Shown: in pieces, positions 1-13,282 of the stretch
How the letters are laid out: each line of letters starts with the position of its first letter
Numbering within the stretch: position 1 is the stretch's first letter
Source of the DNA: CAYWBW01 sp964456745
Lineage (GTDB): Bacteria; Patescibacteriota; Gracilibacteria; GCA-2401425; JAJOLG01
Assembly: GCA_964456745.1 (NCBI GenBank)
Contig: CAYWBW010000006.1
Location: 16,942 to 80,941, forward strand
Direction of reading: 5' to 3'
DNA length: 64,000 nt
Notes under the pieces: generated by a model
The model's input: only the letters and a program-made list of their open reading frames with translations
Told to the model about the DNA's origin: nothing
Databases searched by the model: none
Translations under genes and position numbers: made by a program

Positions 1-1
1 T

Positions 2-3000
2 GGGATTGTCACTATTCCTGATTGAACCACAATTACTGATCACAACTCAGGTACTCTAGATTTGAGTCAATTATCTTTTTCTTGAATAACAGCTGAATCA
101 ATCTTATCATTTAATGATGTATATTTAAGGTGAGCAATGAGTTTTTGAATGCCAAATTTAAATCTTGATTTTTCTAAACCTATTAAAATCTGATTTCCTG
201 TATGATCATATACCTGATCTACTATTGAAATGGAAGTAAAACATCATTGAGATTTATATTTTTGAAGCGGGTGACTTACTCATCTTTCTTGAGCAACATG
301 CAATTGATGAATGGCTAGCACTTGAAATAATATTGCTACTGTTTCTTGAGGTATAGCAGAAATTTATACTTGTAGTGCTTCTGAATTTTGAGCTTTTGAA
401 GAAAATGATGATCATTGATGAAATTTAAGTCCTGAAATTACACAAACATGAACAATTTCAAAAATAACTGATAGCTACTACCATCTTGACTGAATTAGAT
501 TCAATCAAAGTTGAGCTTGAATAGTACACTATTGAACATGATCAAGCTCTTGAGACTTAACTCAAACATGAGAAATAACTTATTGATATTTAGCTGATTG
601 ATATTTTGATTTTACAAGCCTAAGCATTTCTGATGATTATTTCTTCAAAATAGAGTTTCAAGCAGAATCCTGAAGCTGAACCGAAACTCCAATAATGCTC
701 TTAAAACTCTGAGGGATTGAAGTAATTGATATTGTAAACATTTGAAGCATAATTCCTCAACTTTGACCAGTTAGTAGCTTTTCTTGAAATTCTATAAATG
801 ATGCAACTTCTATCACAATTAGTGCTCAAGTAAATTTTGATATTGATATTCCAAATCTTTGAATTGCAATTGTTACAATGCCATATAATACAACATTATC
901 AGATCATAGTTGAAATCCTATTAATCTAGCCGATCTTTCTCTTTGATGATTATCGACTGAATCTTTGTGATTACTTACATCACTTGATTATAAATGATGA
1001 TTTGCATATTGAATGTCTTGAGCTAATCTAGATTTTTCTAAACCGGTTAAGATATGAATACCTGTTTGAACTTATACATGAGAATTTATTGATATTGAAG
1101 TAAAACACCATGGCGAGATATCTTTCGGAAGTGGATGACTCACAGCCACTTCTTGAGCTGAATGCAACTCTTGAATACCTAATATTAGTTCAAACATAGC
1201 CACTGTTTCTTGATGAGTTGCAGAGATATATACATGTAGCGCTTCTGAGTTTATAGCTCATGATTCAACTTCTTTACCAGCTACTATGTCTCCTGAAATT
1301 ACAAGTACGTGAATGATAATTAATATTACTGAAACCTGAGCAAGTCTTGCTAATATTGACTTTAATCAAGCAGGAACTTGAATAGTAAATTATTGAACTG
1401 ATTCATGAAACTTATCATCTTCATGAATTATTGATCAATCTTGAAATTTTGAATTCTTATGACTTAACTCTTGAACAACATACTATTATTTAATTTCTTT
1501 TACAGATCTAACATGAAGCTGAGCTAGTAGCATGATATATAATTTTACTACACTCGTTCCACCTGAAATAGCTCCGCAAATCATAAATGCGTGAAATATT
1601 GTACAAATCACTGAATCCTGAGCATTACTAACCTGAGTTACATATAACCAAATATGATCTTGAGTAGTTCACTTTTGAACAAGTTCTTCATCACTAGTAA
1701 ATTCTTGATCAATAATTTGATGAGAATTTGAATTCATATGACTAAACGAACACACTCACTACTTCTACAAAATATCATTTACAAATGAAGCATGAAGCTG
1801 AACAGAATCAATGATTTTTGATTTTGAAACTCCATTCTGAGCTTGACCACTTATAGATGAAACATACGATTTACCAATTGTATTTAAACTTTCCAACGAT
1901 TGAGAAAGCGGTCAATCTTGAACTATAACATTCACACTTACAAACGAATTTCCTACTGAATTTTCTGAAGATATAACTTGAATATACGAAATGAGAATTT
2001 GACTAGATAAAGATTTTGACTTTGATATTTGAAATGTAGAAATTCTAAATTATTCTTGAGCAATTTCTTGAATTGAATGTATTGGACTTGACGAAATGGA
2101 AAGCATTAAAGAAAAAATTATAATATGCAATCAAACTTGAGATTTTGATCTACTTTCATGAGAAAAACTTTCTTTTAAACTAACATGAATTACTAATCCT
2201 AGCTCGCCTTGAAAATACATGGCAAATATTATGTTAATGACTACACACGAAGAATTTTTCAGATGAGAAATTGATATAAAAAATACATGAGATACAAGCT
2301 ACCCTGTCATTGACACAATAGAAGTAATAGATCCATACAATCTTGTTGTTATATTTTCAGAACCAATAAGTCTTCAATATACTTCAGCTTGAACACCTTC
2401 TATTTTTACAAGTATTTCACCAGACCTTAATGTAAATTCATTTTGGGACGACCACGAGTCACATAAAAAATTATTTATTGGTACAGATGCACAAACAAAT
2501 GGTTTTTCTTATGAAATAACAATAAATTGAATATGAGATTTTAGCTGAAATTACGCTCCTCCTTTAACTTGATCATTTGTTTGATTTAACACAGAAGACA
2601 AAATGATTGATTATGTAATTCCATATAAATTCGCTCAATGAGAAACAAATGTTCCTGTTGATATCTACTGAATGAATTGACTTTTTTCTTTATCAGCTCC
2701 TTCGACAAGTCAAATAAACTTATGATCTTGAATAACAATAAATTGATCAATTACAAAACATGATAGTAATCATATTAGTTTTCATGTTGACGTTTGAGTC
2801 AATGCTAGCATAAGATCGCGCGATGTAAGTTTTACTGATTCATCTAATACCTATACTGCTTATTGAGCAATATTTATAGACAAAGATTTTGACAATTTAG
2901 TTGAATCTTTTTGAATATTTACAGAAAGCTTCGATGCATGAAACAATTCTGGGCAAATAAAAATCAATTTTAATGATTCTATTACTTCTGCTTGAACTGT

Positions 3001-6000
3001 ATCAGTTGAAAAAACATATTCATGATGATCAGACTCTTGATTATCACCACAAGTTTCTTGAACTTCATATAGTTGAAATGATTTATTTATAAGCTTCACA
3101 AATGTTGAATCTTGAAATTTTTATGAACTAAGTTTCGATTGATTAACATTTACAAATAAATTAATGGACGAATATATGAAAACTTGATTTGATTTTTTTG
3201 CACCTTGATGAAATTTTAGTGATATGATTGTTCCACCAATTATAATTGATTCTAAACCATTTGATTGGTCATTTGATATTCCTGTTAAAGATCCAACAAA
3301 TACATGATTGACTATAGAAGTATTTTTTGATCAAGATTTACAAACTGCAACATTAACAAGTGATAATATTAAACTTAAAAAAGACTGAGATAACTCAAGT
3401 TCTATTCCATGAGTAATTTCTTACACTTGAGCAAATTCAATATACAAACTTACTTTTATTACTACTGCAGCATTAGAAAATTGACTAACATACTTTCTGG
3501 AACTATCTTGAAATATTAAAAGTGATAAATCAATGTGACTCGTTTGAAATGCAGAACAATGAAATGGGCATAATATATACTTCACTACAATGCCAGACTA
3601 CTCCAACATAGTTAGTTGAGGATGAGGCGGATGATCAGTAACTTATACTCAACCTTTTTATATTCAAAACAACGTACCTTTCTATTGAGCCTCAGATGTG
3701 CCTAAAGATGCAAAGATGCAAATAGTATTTAACGAAATTATTGATACATCAACTGTTGATGAAAATGTTTCTCTTGATGAAATAAATAGTGCATGAGAAA
3801 TAATTTCTAATGTTTGAGGATTAAGTATTTCTTATAATGACGACTATTCCCCTACTACAATATTTATTGACGCCTGAACTCTAAATGAATCTTCTAATTA
3901 TAGATTAACTCTAAACAATGGATCTTGATGAATTCAATCTGTTAAACAGCAAAATCTTGATTGATGAGACTTTATTTTAGAATTTACTACATGACAAGGA
4001 CTTGCATCTGCTGTGGATTTTGACATTGTATGGGATTATAATGAGCCAGATCTTTCAAGAATTGAAATTTGATTTTCTTCTCCAATTGATGAATCAACAA
4101 TAACTCTACAAAACATTAACCTTTTCTCTAACTGATGATCTAAAGAAACAATTTGAGTAAATTATAATTTTGAATGAAACTACGTTGTAATAAAACCAGC
4201 AAATAAATTATCTGAAAATACTGACTATACTCTAATATTAAAATCAACAATTACCGATCTAGCTTGAAATACTATTAATACTTGAAATTTAGTAAATTGA
4301 TTTGTTGAAAATTGAAGCAATGTTGAAAAACAATTTACAACTTGAAATTCATCTACATTTATAAGCAACGTTTGGGTTGAAGATTTTTATGCAACTTCAG
4401 ATAAAATTGAACTTTGGTTCTCATGAGATATTGAAAATTGAACTTCTAAATCTACATATACTATTAAAGAATGTATAAATTTTAATCACTCAACATCAGG
4501 AAATCCAGAAACTTATTGTAACTCAAATTGAACTACTATTTCTTTAGATAGCGCCACTATAAAGTATGATGATGATGAATACGGTGTATCAATAGAAAAT
4601 TTAAGTATATCGTCTAGTGATACTTGAAAAGAAACTATCGTTGAAGTTACTTTAAATAACATAGAAGATTCGTATTGAAATGCTCTTTGAACATGAATCT
4701 GACAAAATCAATTTCATTTTCCTGTATTTTCCGAAGAAGTACAAAATGAATTTATAGGAGACAATCAAGGTATGGCAATGAGTGCTCACGTAAGCCCCCA
4801 AAATAACATGGCATGAGAACAAACTCTTTATTTTATTGATTTCCCAATTCAAAAAAGTTTATCTGCTTGAGAAACTGTTTTAGTTAAATTTCCTAAACAA
4901 TTTGACTTAAGTAGTGCAAGTCTTGACTCAAGCAGTCCTGTAAATTTTATTAATTGAGACACAAATTGAACTGCTAAATTTTCTTCTGTTACAAAACATT
5001 CAGAAAAAAATGCGCTTGTATATACAGTTAATAACTGATATACACTTCAGGATAATGATTTTATAATTTCAGATATTACATGAATTATAAATCCTACTCA
5101 GCCAAAAGATTTTTCTACTGATGGATACGTAGTAGAAATAAGCACTTACAACTCAAATGATGTCATGCTTGATAAGCTAAATTCTAATCCAATATTTATT
5201 AAAGCAGCTCCTACTTGAGATAGTGCAAAAACTATAACTATTCAAATGAAAGATGCAGCAAATGATAGTGCTATAAATACTGCTAATATGGTAATGCATT
5301 TACACTCACCTGACTGATATTCAGAATTGCTTACAGATTCTAATGGTCAGATAATTTATACATGAAGCGTTAATGAATATTACTGACTATCTATAGATCC
5401 ATTTGTAATGATAAATACTAACTGAAGCTATAGTGAAAGTGACTATGTTTCTGAAGGTAAATTTTATGACATATATCTTTCTAGCAACAAAACGATAGAT
5501 GTTATGCTTAAAAACACAACAACAAGTAATGATCTTATTGAAATATCTTGATCAATTAGCGGTCTTGTATGAGAAGAAGTAAGAGTTTGGTTTGCCTCAC
5601 AGGTTTGATACTTTGAAAGAGATTTAAATGATTGAAATGCTATAACAACCTCTCCTTACAGCTATACAATCAAGGTTCCGAAAGATGCATGATTTTCAAG
5701 TCTTTGAATTATGCCTCTTATGAAACATGACTTTGCTTCCGGATGATCATATGAAATGCCAGACTGGCAACCACCAAGACCTATTGACATAAACGTGGAA
5801 GAAAGTGATATTTCTTGAATGAATTTCAGTATAGCAACTCCAGACAATAACTTAACAATTATTGTTCAAGATGAAACTGGATTAGCTATCGCAAATGCTC
5901 ATGTATATACCTACTCTCCTTCTTGAGATACTATGTGACTTTATTGAGATACTGACACATCTTGAGAAAAAACATTTAAAGTGTGAAGATGAGTTTATAC

Positions 6001-9000
6001 TTACTGAGCTTATATAGAATGACTTCCTCCAATTTCTGAAAAAACTATAAGCATTGAAACAGATAATAGTGATTATTCAGTTACACTAGAAGTTGCAGTT
6101 CCTGATCTTACAATTAAATGAACTGTTTTAAATTGAAGTGATCCTGTATCAAGCGTTGGTATATATGCATACAATGAGTGAGATTGAAATTTTGCTAACA
6201 CAATGACTGATAGCAATTGAGACTACACTTTATATGTTGATGACTGAACTTGGAAAGTATGATGATGGGTAGAATCATTTGGTCCACTTGAAGAGCAAAC
6301 ATTTACGGTTAATTGATCCTCACTTACAGATAAAAACTTTACAATTGATTCTAGTAGTATATTTGCTGTTGCTTGATCAGTTAATTTAGCAAGTTGAACA
6401 TGAGTAGACTGAGCTAATATATTTGCAGAAAGCACTGATTGAGATTATACAAAATGATGATTTGCTTTCTCAGATGATGAATGAGACTTTACATTAAATC
6501 TCAAAGAATGATCTTATGAGGTATTTTCTTACCATCCTGAATATTGAGAAATTTGAAAGAAATTTGTAAGTATTGACTCTTCTGGAAATATCAGTACATG
6601 AGATCTAGACTTTGTTATTGCAACACCAAGATCAATTGAATTTACTTTCGCATGAGCTGTTCCATCTGACCTTGCAAATTTTGAATGGATGATAGATGTG
6701 TTTGACATAAGCAACTGAAAGTGATTTGCAAAAAACATAAATTGAGTATCAACATATTCATTTGATAAAGTACCTGACTGAACATATGAATTAAGAATAA
6801 TGGTAAAATGAATCTGAGAAGTATATAGCTCATGAAGTTTTGTAGTTACTTGAGACATGAGCAAAACAATTACTCTAGCTTGAGACAATGTTCTTTACGA
6901 AATTAGCTGAACAGTTACTGATCTAGATAATTATGCAGTTCAAGATGCATTTGTTGAAATAGTTGACCTTGATACAAATGAAAGCATATGAGCTTCAACA
7001 TCCGATACATGAACCTTTGTTACTAATGTTAAACCCTGAGATTATGAGATAATAATTAAAAAACCTTGATATAAAAATTCAAAAATAAAAATTATGTGAC
7101 TTAATAGTGATCATAATTGAATAAATAAAAAACTTTCAAAAATTGATACAAGTCAATGAATTTCTTATGAGTGAAATGTGGTTTGAACTGCATGAACTAC
7201 TTTGTCAGATGCATTTGTAAACTTACAATGAGTAAGAAATGACTGAACAGTTACAGATCTCTGGTTATGAATTGAAGTATCTGGATCGTGATTTATTATT
7301 GAAAATATTCCTAAAAATAAAAGATGGAAAGCTATATTTGTAGCTGATGGCTATGAAGCTCAAGAAATTGATTTATGATTACTTGAAGTAAATACAACTC
7401 AAAGCACTGTTACATTGGTAGAATTGTCAAATTATACAGTTGTGCAACCTAAGTTTACTCCTATTACTCCCCAGCAAGGTTGAACAATTAATGATAGTAA
7501 TTCAAACATGAAAGTAACAATCCCTGCATCTGCTCTTTGAAACTGATCAAATGCTGGTTCTGTTTCTACCAAAGAAACTACAAATACTCCAAAAATTGCA
7601 GGACAAGCTCCTGTATGATGAAAAGCTAAAGAAATTAGTGCAACTGACAGTAATCAAACTCCTATAAATGATCTAAATAGTGATATCAATATAGAATTTG
7701 ATTATACAGCAGAAGACTTCTATAACACAAATACATGAATTACTGTTGAAGAACTTAGGAATTCAAAATTGTCTTACTATGATGAAACTTCAAAATCATG
7801 GATAGCTCTAACTACCACAATGACAAGCTCATGATTTACATGTAATTGAGATAGTGATTTAGATACAATAACATGAACTAGCTTGGTTTCAACTTGTGAT
7901 ACAATCTCATGAGCTATTATTACTCTAAAAACAACATCTGATAAGTTATGATTATTTGCACCAATTGTCTCTGATTTAAATGAAAGTGAAAAACCAGCTT
8001 CAATGAGTGGATGATTTATTTGAGCTAGTATTACTGCTATTAACTCAAGTACAATGGCATGAAATGATGCAATTATAGTTGAAGACAATAAAGATGATAT
8101 ACTTGCTTCATTAGATGTTCTATCTTGATCAAATATTTGATCAAATATTTGAACACTAGCAAATCTTTCTTGAACTGCATCTCTTACAGTATCTAAAAAG
8201 ACTGTAGACTTTTCTACTTCTACATGACTAACTCAACCTGCTTTATTTATACCTACAGATAGTACTGAAAGTTGAGCTGATAGTCTTTTATTAGGTCTTC
8301 CTGCTTGAATTACTTTTGACGCAGGACTTGAGATAAGCCCTCCTGTAATTTTTACAGACGATGAAGAAACTGCATTTGGAACTGCTCTTGAAGCATGAGA
8401 TAGTACTAAAGATTTTTCAGTAAAGTGATCAATTGATATTCCTACTAATTTAACAAATGAGTCAGTTGATTTTTGATGAGAATATTTAGACATTTGTATG
8501 TCAGCTTGATGAATAACAGATCCAGATGATATGGATGTTTATTACTCAGTTGATGAATGAGATTCATGGCTAGAAGATACTGAAATAACTTGAAAAACAA
8601 TAGATTCAGACTCTGATACATTCTGTTTTAAAACAGATCATCTTACTTCGTTTGGTGCTGCAACTAGTTCTACCACAACCACTACAACAACGACTACAAC
8701 TACCAGCACTTCAACTTCTTGAGGTTGAAGTAGTGGATGATGAACAATTACTTCAATATCAAATAAAACAATCTCTCCTACTGCAAAAAGAGATTTTGAA
8801 ACAATAGATAATATTGATTTTAAAAATATTACTTGAGAAGTTCCAGTAACAATAACAATGAATCATACTTCATGAAATTATTGAGCTACTATTCAAAAAT
8901 GAACTGTTATAACATTTTCAAACTGAGAGAAATTTGATTGAAAAATTGAAGCTCCAAAAAGAGTTTCAAATACAAGTGTAGCAAAAATGACCTGATGAAA

Positions 9001-10108
9001 AACTGCTCTAAGAGCTCTTAAAATATGATCAGATGATTGAAAATCAATTAATTTTTCTAAACCAGTTGAATTAAAACTTTCAACTAACTGATTATCAAGT
9101 AAGATAAATAGATCAGATATATTTTTGTATTCTTATAACGAAACTAAGAAAAAATATGAAATGGAAACCTGAAAAAGAATGGTTGATAAAGAAAACGAAA
9201 TTATAACTGTAGAAGTTACTCATATGACTACATTTGTTCTTGCCACATGAAGCCTACCTTTATCTTCATTAATCAATGAAGAATCAGGAGTATATGATCC
9301 AAATGCAGTATTTCAAGATATCAGCAATCACTGGGCTAAAAACTACATAGAAACTCTATACGATAGATGAGTCTTAAGCGATAAAGAAAATTATTATCCT
9401 AATGACAATCTAAACAGAGCAGAATTGATTAAAATTGTTATAGAAACATTTGGACACTGAACAAGTGATGACTACTCAAAAATTAATTTTGATGATGTTG
9501 ACAATAATGCTTGGTATGCACCTTATCTTGCAAAATCTGTAGATCTTTGAATTGTAGATGCACCAAACAGTAAGCTAGTTTATAAATATGTTAAATGAGC
9601 ATGAGATTATCAAAATGCTCAAAAAGCACTAGCCTTACTCTGATACGATGTAGATATTACATGAGAAGCAAGTGAACAAACTACAAGTGCACTTATTAGT
9701 TACCAAAAATCTAAAGGTCTTGAAAATCCTGTATGAAATCTATGAACATGGACTGCTATCTGGCTTAACAGTGAAGATATATTAAAAGATGCTGTTTTTA
9801 AATCATTATATAGTAAAAATGATTTTAGACCTTGAGACAGCGTAAATAGAGCAGAAGCAATGAAAATCATCCTAAAATGAGCCTGAATTGAAATACAAGC
9901 TTGAAATTCAACATTTAGCGATATTGATTCAAATGCATGGTTTGCTAAATATGTAAATACAGCAGCTTATCACTGAATTGTGTCTTGATACTGAGATTGA
10001 AAATTTGGACCATTAAATTCAATAACAAGATGAGAAATTGCTAAAGTCGCAATAAAAGCACTTGATGCACTTGAAACAAAATGAGCATTGATATTAAATC
10101 AAAATTAA
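2..10108 (+). CDS. Giant SLH-domain surface protein (5' end outside window)
   Basis: An open frame of about 3368 codons (UGA=Gly) enters from the left edge and stops at TAA. Visible domains in order: a duplicated region of about 288 residues (copies near nt 60-870 and 930-1730, each with a TVSGGxAEIYTCSASEF motif); fibronectin-like units; SbsA-like Big_5 Ig domains around nt 3700-4320; several carboxypeptidase-regulatory-like folds (nt 5850-7420); a Thr-rich linker followed by Ser/Gly (nt 8660-8745); then C-terminal SLH domains (FQDISNHWAKNYIE..., about nt 9310-10080) interrupted by a peptidoglycan-binding-like segment. SLH domains anchor proteins to cell-wall polymers, so this is probably an extracellular adhesin or S-layer protein held to the wall. 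The N-terminus and signal peptide are not visible. The domain calls are mine from motif reading; the single frame and the SLH end are secure. Confidence 0.9.
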
Positions 10109-10122
10109 TTTCTTAATTCAAA

Positions 10123-10154
10123 AAACCAGAGACATATAATTATTTGTCTCTGGT
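10123..10154. terminator. Convergent hairpin terminator
   Basis: The arms ACCAGAGACA and TGTCTCTGGT form a perfect stem around an AT loop. It lies between the giant gene (+) and the first minus-strand gene, so it probably ends transcription from both sides. Confidence 0.75.
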
Positions 10155-10176
10155 GAATTAATAAAAGACTAATTGA

Positions 10177-10581
10177 TTAAGATACGCCTAAAGCCTTGTT
10201 GATTAATAAATCACCAAATAAAGTTTCTGAATAGTCATTATCAATGATATTTATTGACTTAACATCTCCCCCCTTCGAAATAACAACCCCAAGACTTACA
10301 CCCTTTTCATCAATAGTAATATGAAAATCAATAGTTCAAAAATTAAAGCCTCGTGCATTATTTATTGTATTTAAAGCTCATGGAAAATATTTATTTATAA
10401 GCTTTTCTTGCGATAATGTATTAATAGAGATTACCTGCGAATTAAGCATATCAAGTTCCTGATAGCTTCCTTCAAGTTCTTCATTATTCCTTTTTAATAT
10501 TGTTCACACAACGATATTTACAAAAGAAAGTATACTGCTTTGTATATTAATTAATCAAGTAGGAACACTGTCTAGATCCAC
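10177..10581 (-). CDS. Unknown protein, 134 aa
   Basis: I do not recognise this protein. It is soluble, acidic to neutral, and ends GDLLINKALGVS. No ATG lies near the 5' end; the first plausible start is GTG at 10581 (MDLDSVPTGLINIQ...). The frame is open further upstream to a TAA just before NERASDSFDL, and that region overlaps the end of the ORF at 10598-10789. The two may therefore be one gene split by a frameshift (natural or an assembly error), or two coupled genes. The middle contains GVSLGVVISKGGDVKSI, which looks like a beta hairpin. There is no signal peptide or membrane segment. UGA codons occur at glycine-like positions (for example FPGALN), supporting that it is coding. Confidence 0.6.
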
Positions 10582-10597
10582 AAGATCAAATGAATCA

Positions 10598-10789
10598 CTA
10601 GCGCGTTCATTGCATTACCAATTCTTTCTTTCAAGACTTGGTTTTAAAATAAGCAAATTTATCTTTTATAAATTGTTGATCTTCTTTTCTTAATCATAAA
10701 TATCATGATCATTTCTTTAAAACATCAACTAAACGAGGTATAGCTATTGAATCTAACACTTCTTGTAAATTTTTTTCTAATGTTCACAT
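10598..10789 (-). CDS. Small unknown ORF, 63 aa
   Basis: It starts MGTLEKNLQEVLDS and ends KKELVMQGTR. It is charged and probably helical, with no recognised motif. It stops just upstream of the 134-aa ORF, and its last codons overlap the open reading region of that ORF in another frame, so a single frameshift could join them. A perfect palindrome (TTGGATA-AA-TATCCAA) lies about 50 bases upstream and may be an operator. I cannot name a function. Confidence 0.45.
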
Positions 10790-10837
10790 TTTTAATCTTT
10801 TGGATTTTATCATAAATATATTAATACAATACTAAAA

Positions 10838-10853
10838 TTGGATAAATATCCAA
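10838..10853. promoter_or_regulatory. Palindrome upstream of small ORF pair
   Basis: A perfect inverted repeat with 7-bp arms (TTGGATA/TATCCAA) and a 2-bp centre, in the 255-bp gap between the small ORF and the copper ATPase. Its position upstream of the minus-strand ORF fits a repressor site. No regulator was identified. Confidence 0.3.
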
Positions 10854-10950
10854 AATATTAACTAACTTTATGTCAATAGAAGCTATTGGAATCTCTTAAT
10901 GTCATTGCAAGATATATTCAAAACTATCTATGTTACTAGCTTAAACCGAA

Positions 10951-10989
10951 AAAGATCTCTCCGCTCGTTGTACCTCCTCGGTCGAGACA
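10951..10989. repeat. GC-rich palindromic remnant
   Basis: A short GC-rich island (ctctccgctcg...cggtcgagac) stands out of very AT-rich intergenic DNA and has partly complementary ends. It resembles the dispersed palindromic repeats seen elsewhere in this window. The rest of this gap (10790-11044) shows nothing else. Confidence 0.25.
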
Positions 10990-11044
10990 GAAAGCTATGC
11001 TCTATTCCAAACTGTGTATTAAGCCATAAAAAAATTTTCTAAAA

Positions 11045-13201
11045 CTATCCTCTAAACCCTTTCAGTCTTAAACTATTAGTAACAACACTTACAGAGCTAG
11101 CAGACATAGCTGCACTTGCAAATATTGGACTGAGAAATCAAAAAGCCGCAAGCGGAATTCAAATTGTATTATAAATAAATGCCCAAAACAAATTTTGTTT
11201 GATAATTCTAAATGTCTTTTGAGATAATTTTATTGCAGTTACAGCCTTACTTGGTGTTCAATGAACTAATACTAGATCTCATGTCTCAACAGCTATATCA
11301 CTTCATGTTCACATTGCTATTGCTAAGTCTGACTGTACTAAGGCAGGTGCGTCATTAATTCAATCTCACACAAAGGCTACTTTTTTTCAAGCATCTTGTA
11401 TTTGTTTAATTTTTTCTGCTTTTTCATGTGGCAATACTTCAGATATAATATTAGTGATTCAAAGTTTTGCTCAAATATTCTGAGCAACAAGTTTATTATC
11501 TCAAGTTAAAAGTACTGACTTAATTCAAATTGCCTTTAGTTTATCTACCGCTTCAATTGCATCCTCTTTTAATGTATCACTCAAAGCAATTAATCAAATA
11601 ATCACAGAATCCTGGGCAATATAGATAGTCGTCTTTCATTGACCGGAAAGCTCTTGAAACTCTTCTTTTACATCATGCTTAATCAATACATCCTTTTCTT
11701 CCATTAATTTTGCATTACCTAAAAGACATATTTTTCCATCCACTTCTCAATATATTCATCTTCATTCTAGTTCTGTAAAATTCTCAACTCAAACCTTATC
11801 ATTTACATGATTACTTATACTCTTTGAAAGCGGATGATTTGAATGCGAAGATAGGCTTCAGGCAATTGTTAGCAATTGCTTCTCTCATATATCATAGTTT
11901 TTCACATCTGTTACACTTGGTTTTCACAGAGTTAAAGTTCATGTCTTATCAAATACAACAATATCAATATCATTTGATTTCTCTAATGTTTCTCAAGATT
12001 TAATCAATATTCAATTTTGAGCTCAAGCTCATGTTCATATCATTATTGCAGTTGGGGTTGCGAGTCAAAGCGCACAAGGACAGGCAATAACTAACACTGA
12101 TACAGCTGATATAATACTTGAAGTTAAATCTCAAGTAATAAAATACCAAATTAAAAAAGTAATAATACTTACTACTATTATCACTGGAACAAATATTCAA
12201 GATATTTTGTCTGCAAGCTTTTGAATTGGTGCTTTTGAATTTTGAGCATTTTCCACCATTGTAATCACCTGAGAAAAAACAGTATCTTTTCACTCTTTTG
12301 TAACTTCGATTTTTAATACTCAATTTTGATTAATAGTTGCTCAGAATACCTCATCTCATTTATTCTTAGAAATCGGCATGCTTTCTCAAGTCAAAGCGCT
12401 TTCATCTACATTAGAATGTCAATGTATCACTATTCAATCTAAAGCAATTTTCTCTCATGGCTTTGTTATTATTATCTGTCATACTTTTACCAAATCTATA
12501 TCAAGCTCTTTTTCTTTTCAATCTTCTAAAACCACTGCTTTCTTTGCTCAAATTTTAATAAGCTTAGCAATTGCATTTGAAGCTTTTCATTTGGATTTTG
12601 CTTCTAAATATTTTCACAAATTTATAAGTGTTATTATTGAAACCGCTGCTTCAAAATAAACTGGTAAAGCATTAAACATCGCATACAAACTATATAAAAA
12701 AGAAACCAAAGTTCATAACGAAACCAAGCTATCCATATTAAATCTTAATTTCATCAAACTTTTTCAAGCTCTACTGTGAAAATGAAATCAAAATACAAAA
12801 ACAACCAACAACGAAAGAAAAGCGTAAATTAACATTATCAAATCTACTCAAAAATATGAAATTCAAATTCTAAAATCTTCAAAAAACATCATTCAAAATA
12901 CAGGAAATGAGAAAATAGCAGAAACAAGAAATCGAATCCAAGCCTGTTTTGTTAACTTTTGAGAATCATCTTCTATAGCAGAATTATCAGAATCATAAAT
13001 CTCTGAAGTAAATCAATTCTGAATAATGATATCCTTAATATTATCAAGAGAAATCTTAGTTTCATCAAATTCAATATGCGCTATGTTAGTAGCAATATTT
13101 ACATTTACATCCTGAACTCAAAATAAATCTTTTAATGTTGACTCATTTACTTGAGCGCACGATGCGCAATGCATTCCTGTTATTTTTAATTTTATTTCCA
13201 T
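11045..13201 (-). CDS. copA: Copper-translocating P1B-type ATPase (CopA-like)
   Basis: A 718-aa heavy-metal ATPase that would pump Cu+ out across the membrane using ATP. Seen: an N-terminal metal-binding domain with GMHCASC; paired early membrane helices; the actuator motif LTGES; the metal-site motif CPCALGLATPTA in the sixth core helix; and the phosphorylation motif DKTGTLT with the aspartate at about residue 418. The glycine of DKTGTLT is encoded by TGA (11939-11941). The C-terminal helices end NSLRLKGFRG, as in CopA. It is the last gene of the csoR / HMA-SafE / copA run, 81 bases behind its neighbour, so probably CsoR-controlled. Substrate Cu(I) is inferred from CPC plus CsoR; Ag(I) is possible. 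Confidence 0.93.
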
Positions 13202-13282
13202 AGCTTAATTGTTAGTCATTAGTTATAAGTCATTAGTTTTTAGTCTTTAGCTAAAAATCACTTGAAAATTCACAAGCTCCTA

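Noticed and set aside
10123..10154. Hairpin considered as a small RNA
   Set aside because: Its position between convergent genes and simple stem fit a terminator; no promoter is seen.
13202..13282. Direct repeats (AGTCATTAG) between copA and the SafE fusion, considered as a recombination site
   Set aside because: Short, AT-rich and within 80 bases; more likely a simple-sequence expansion.
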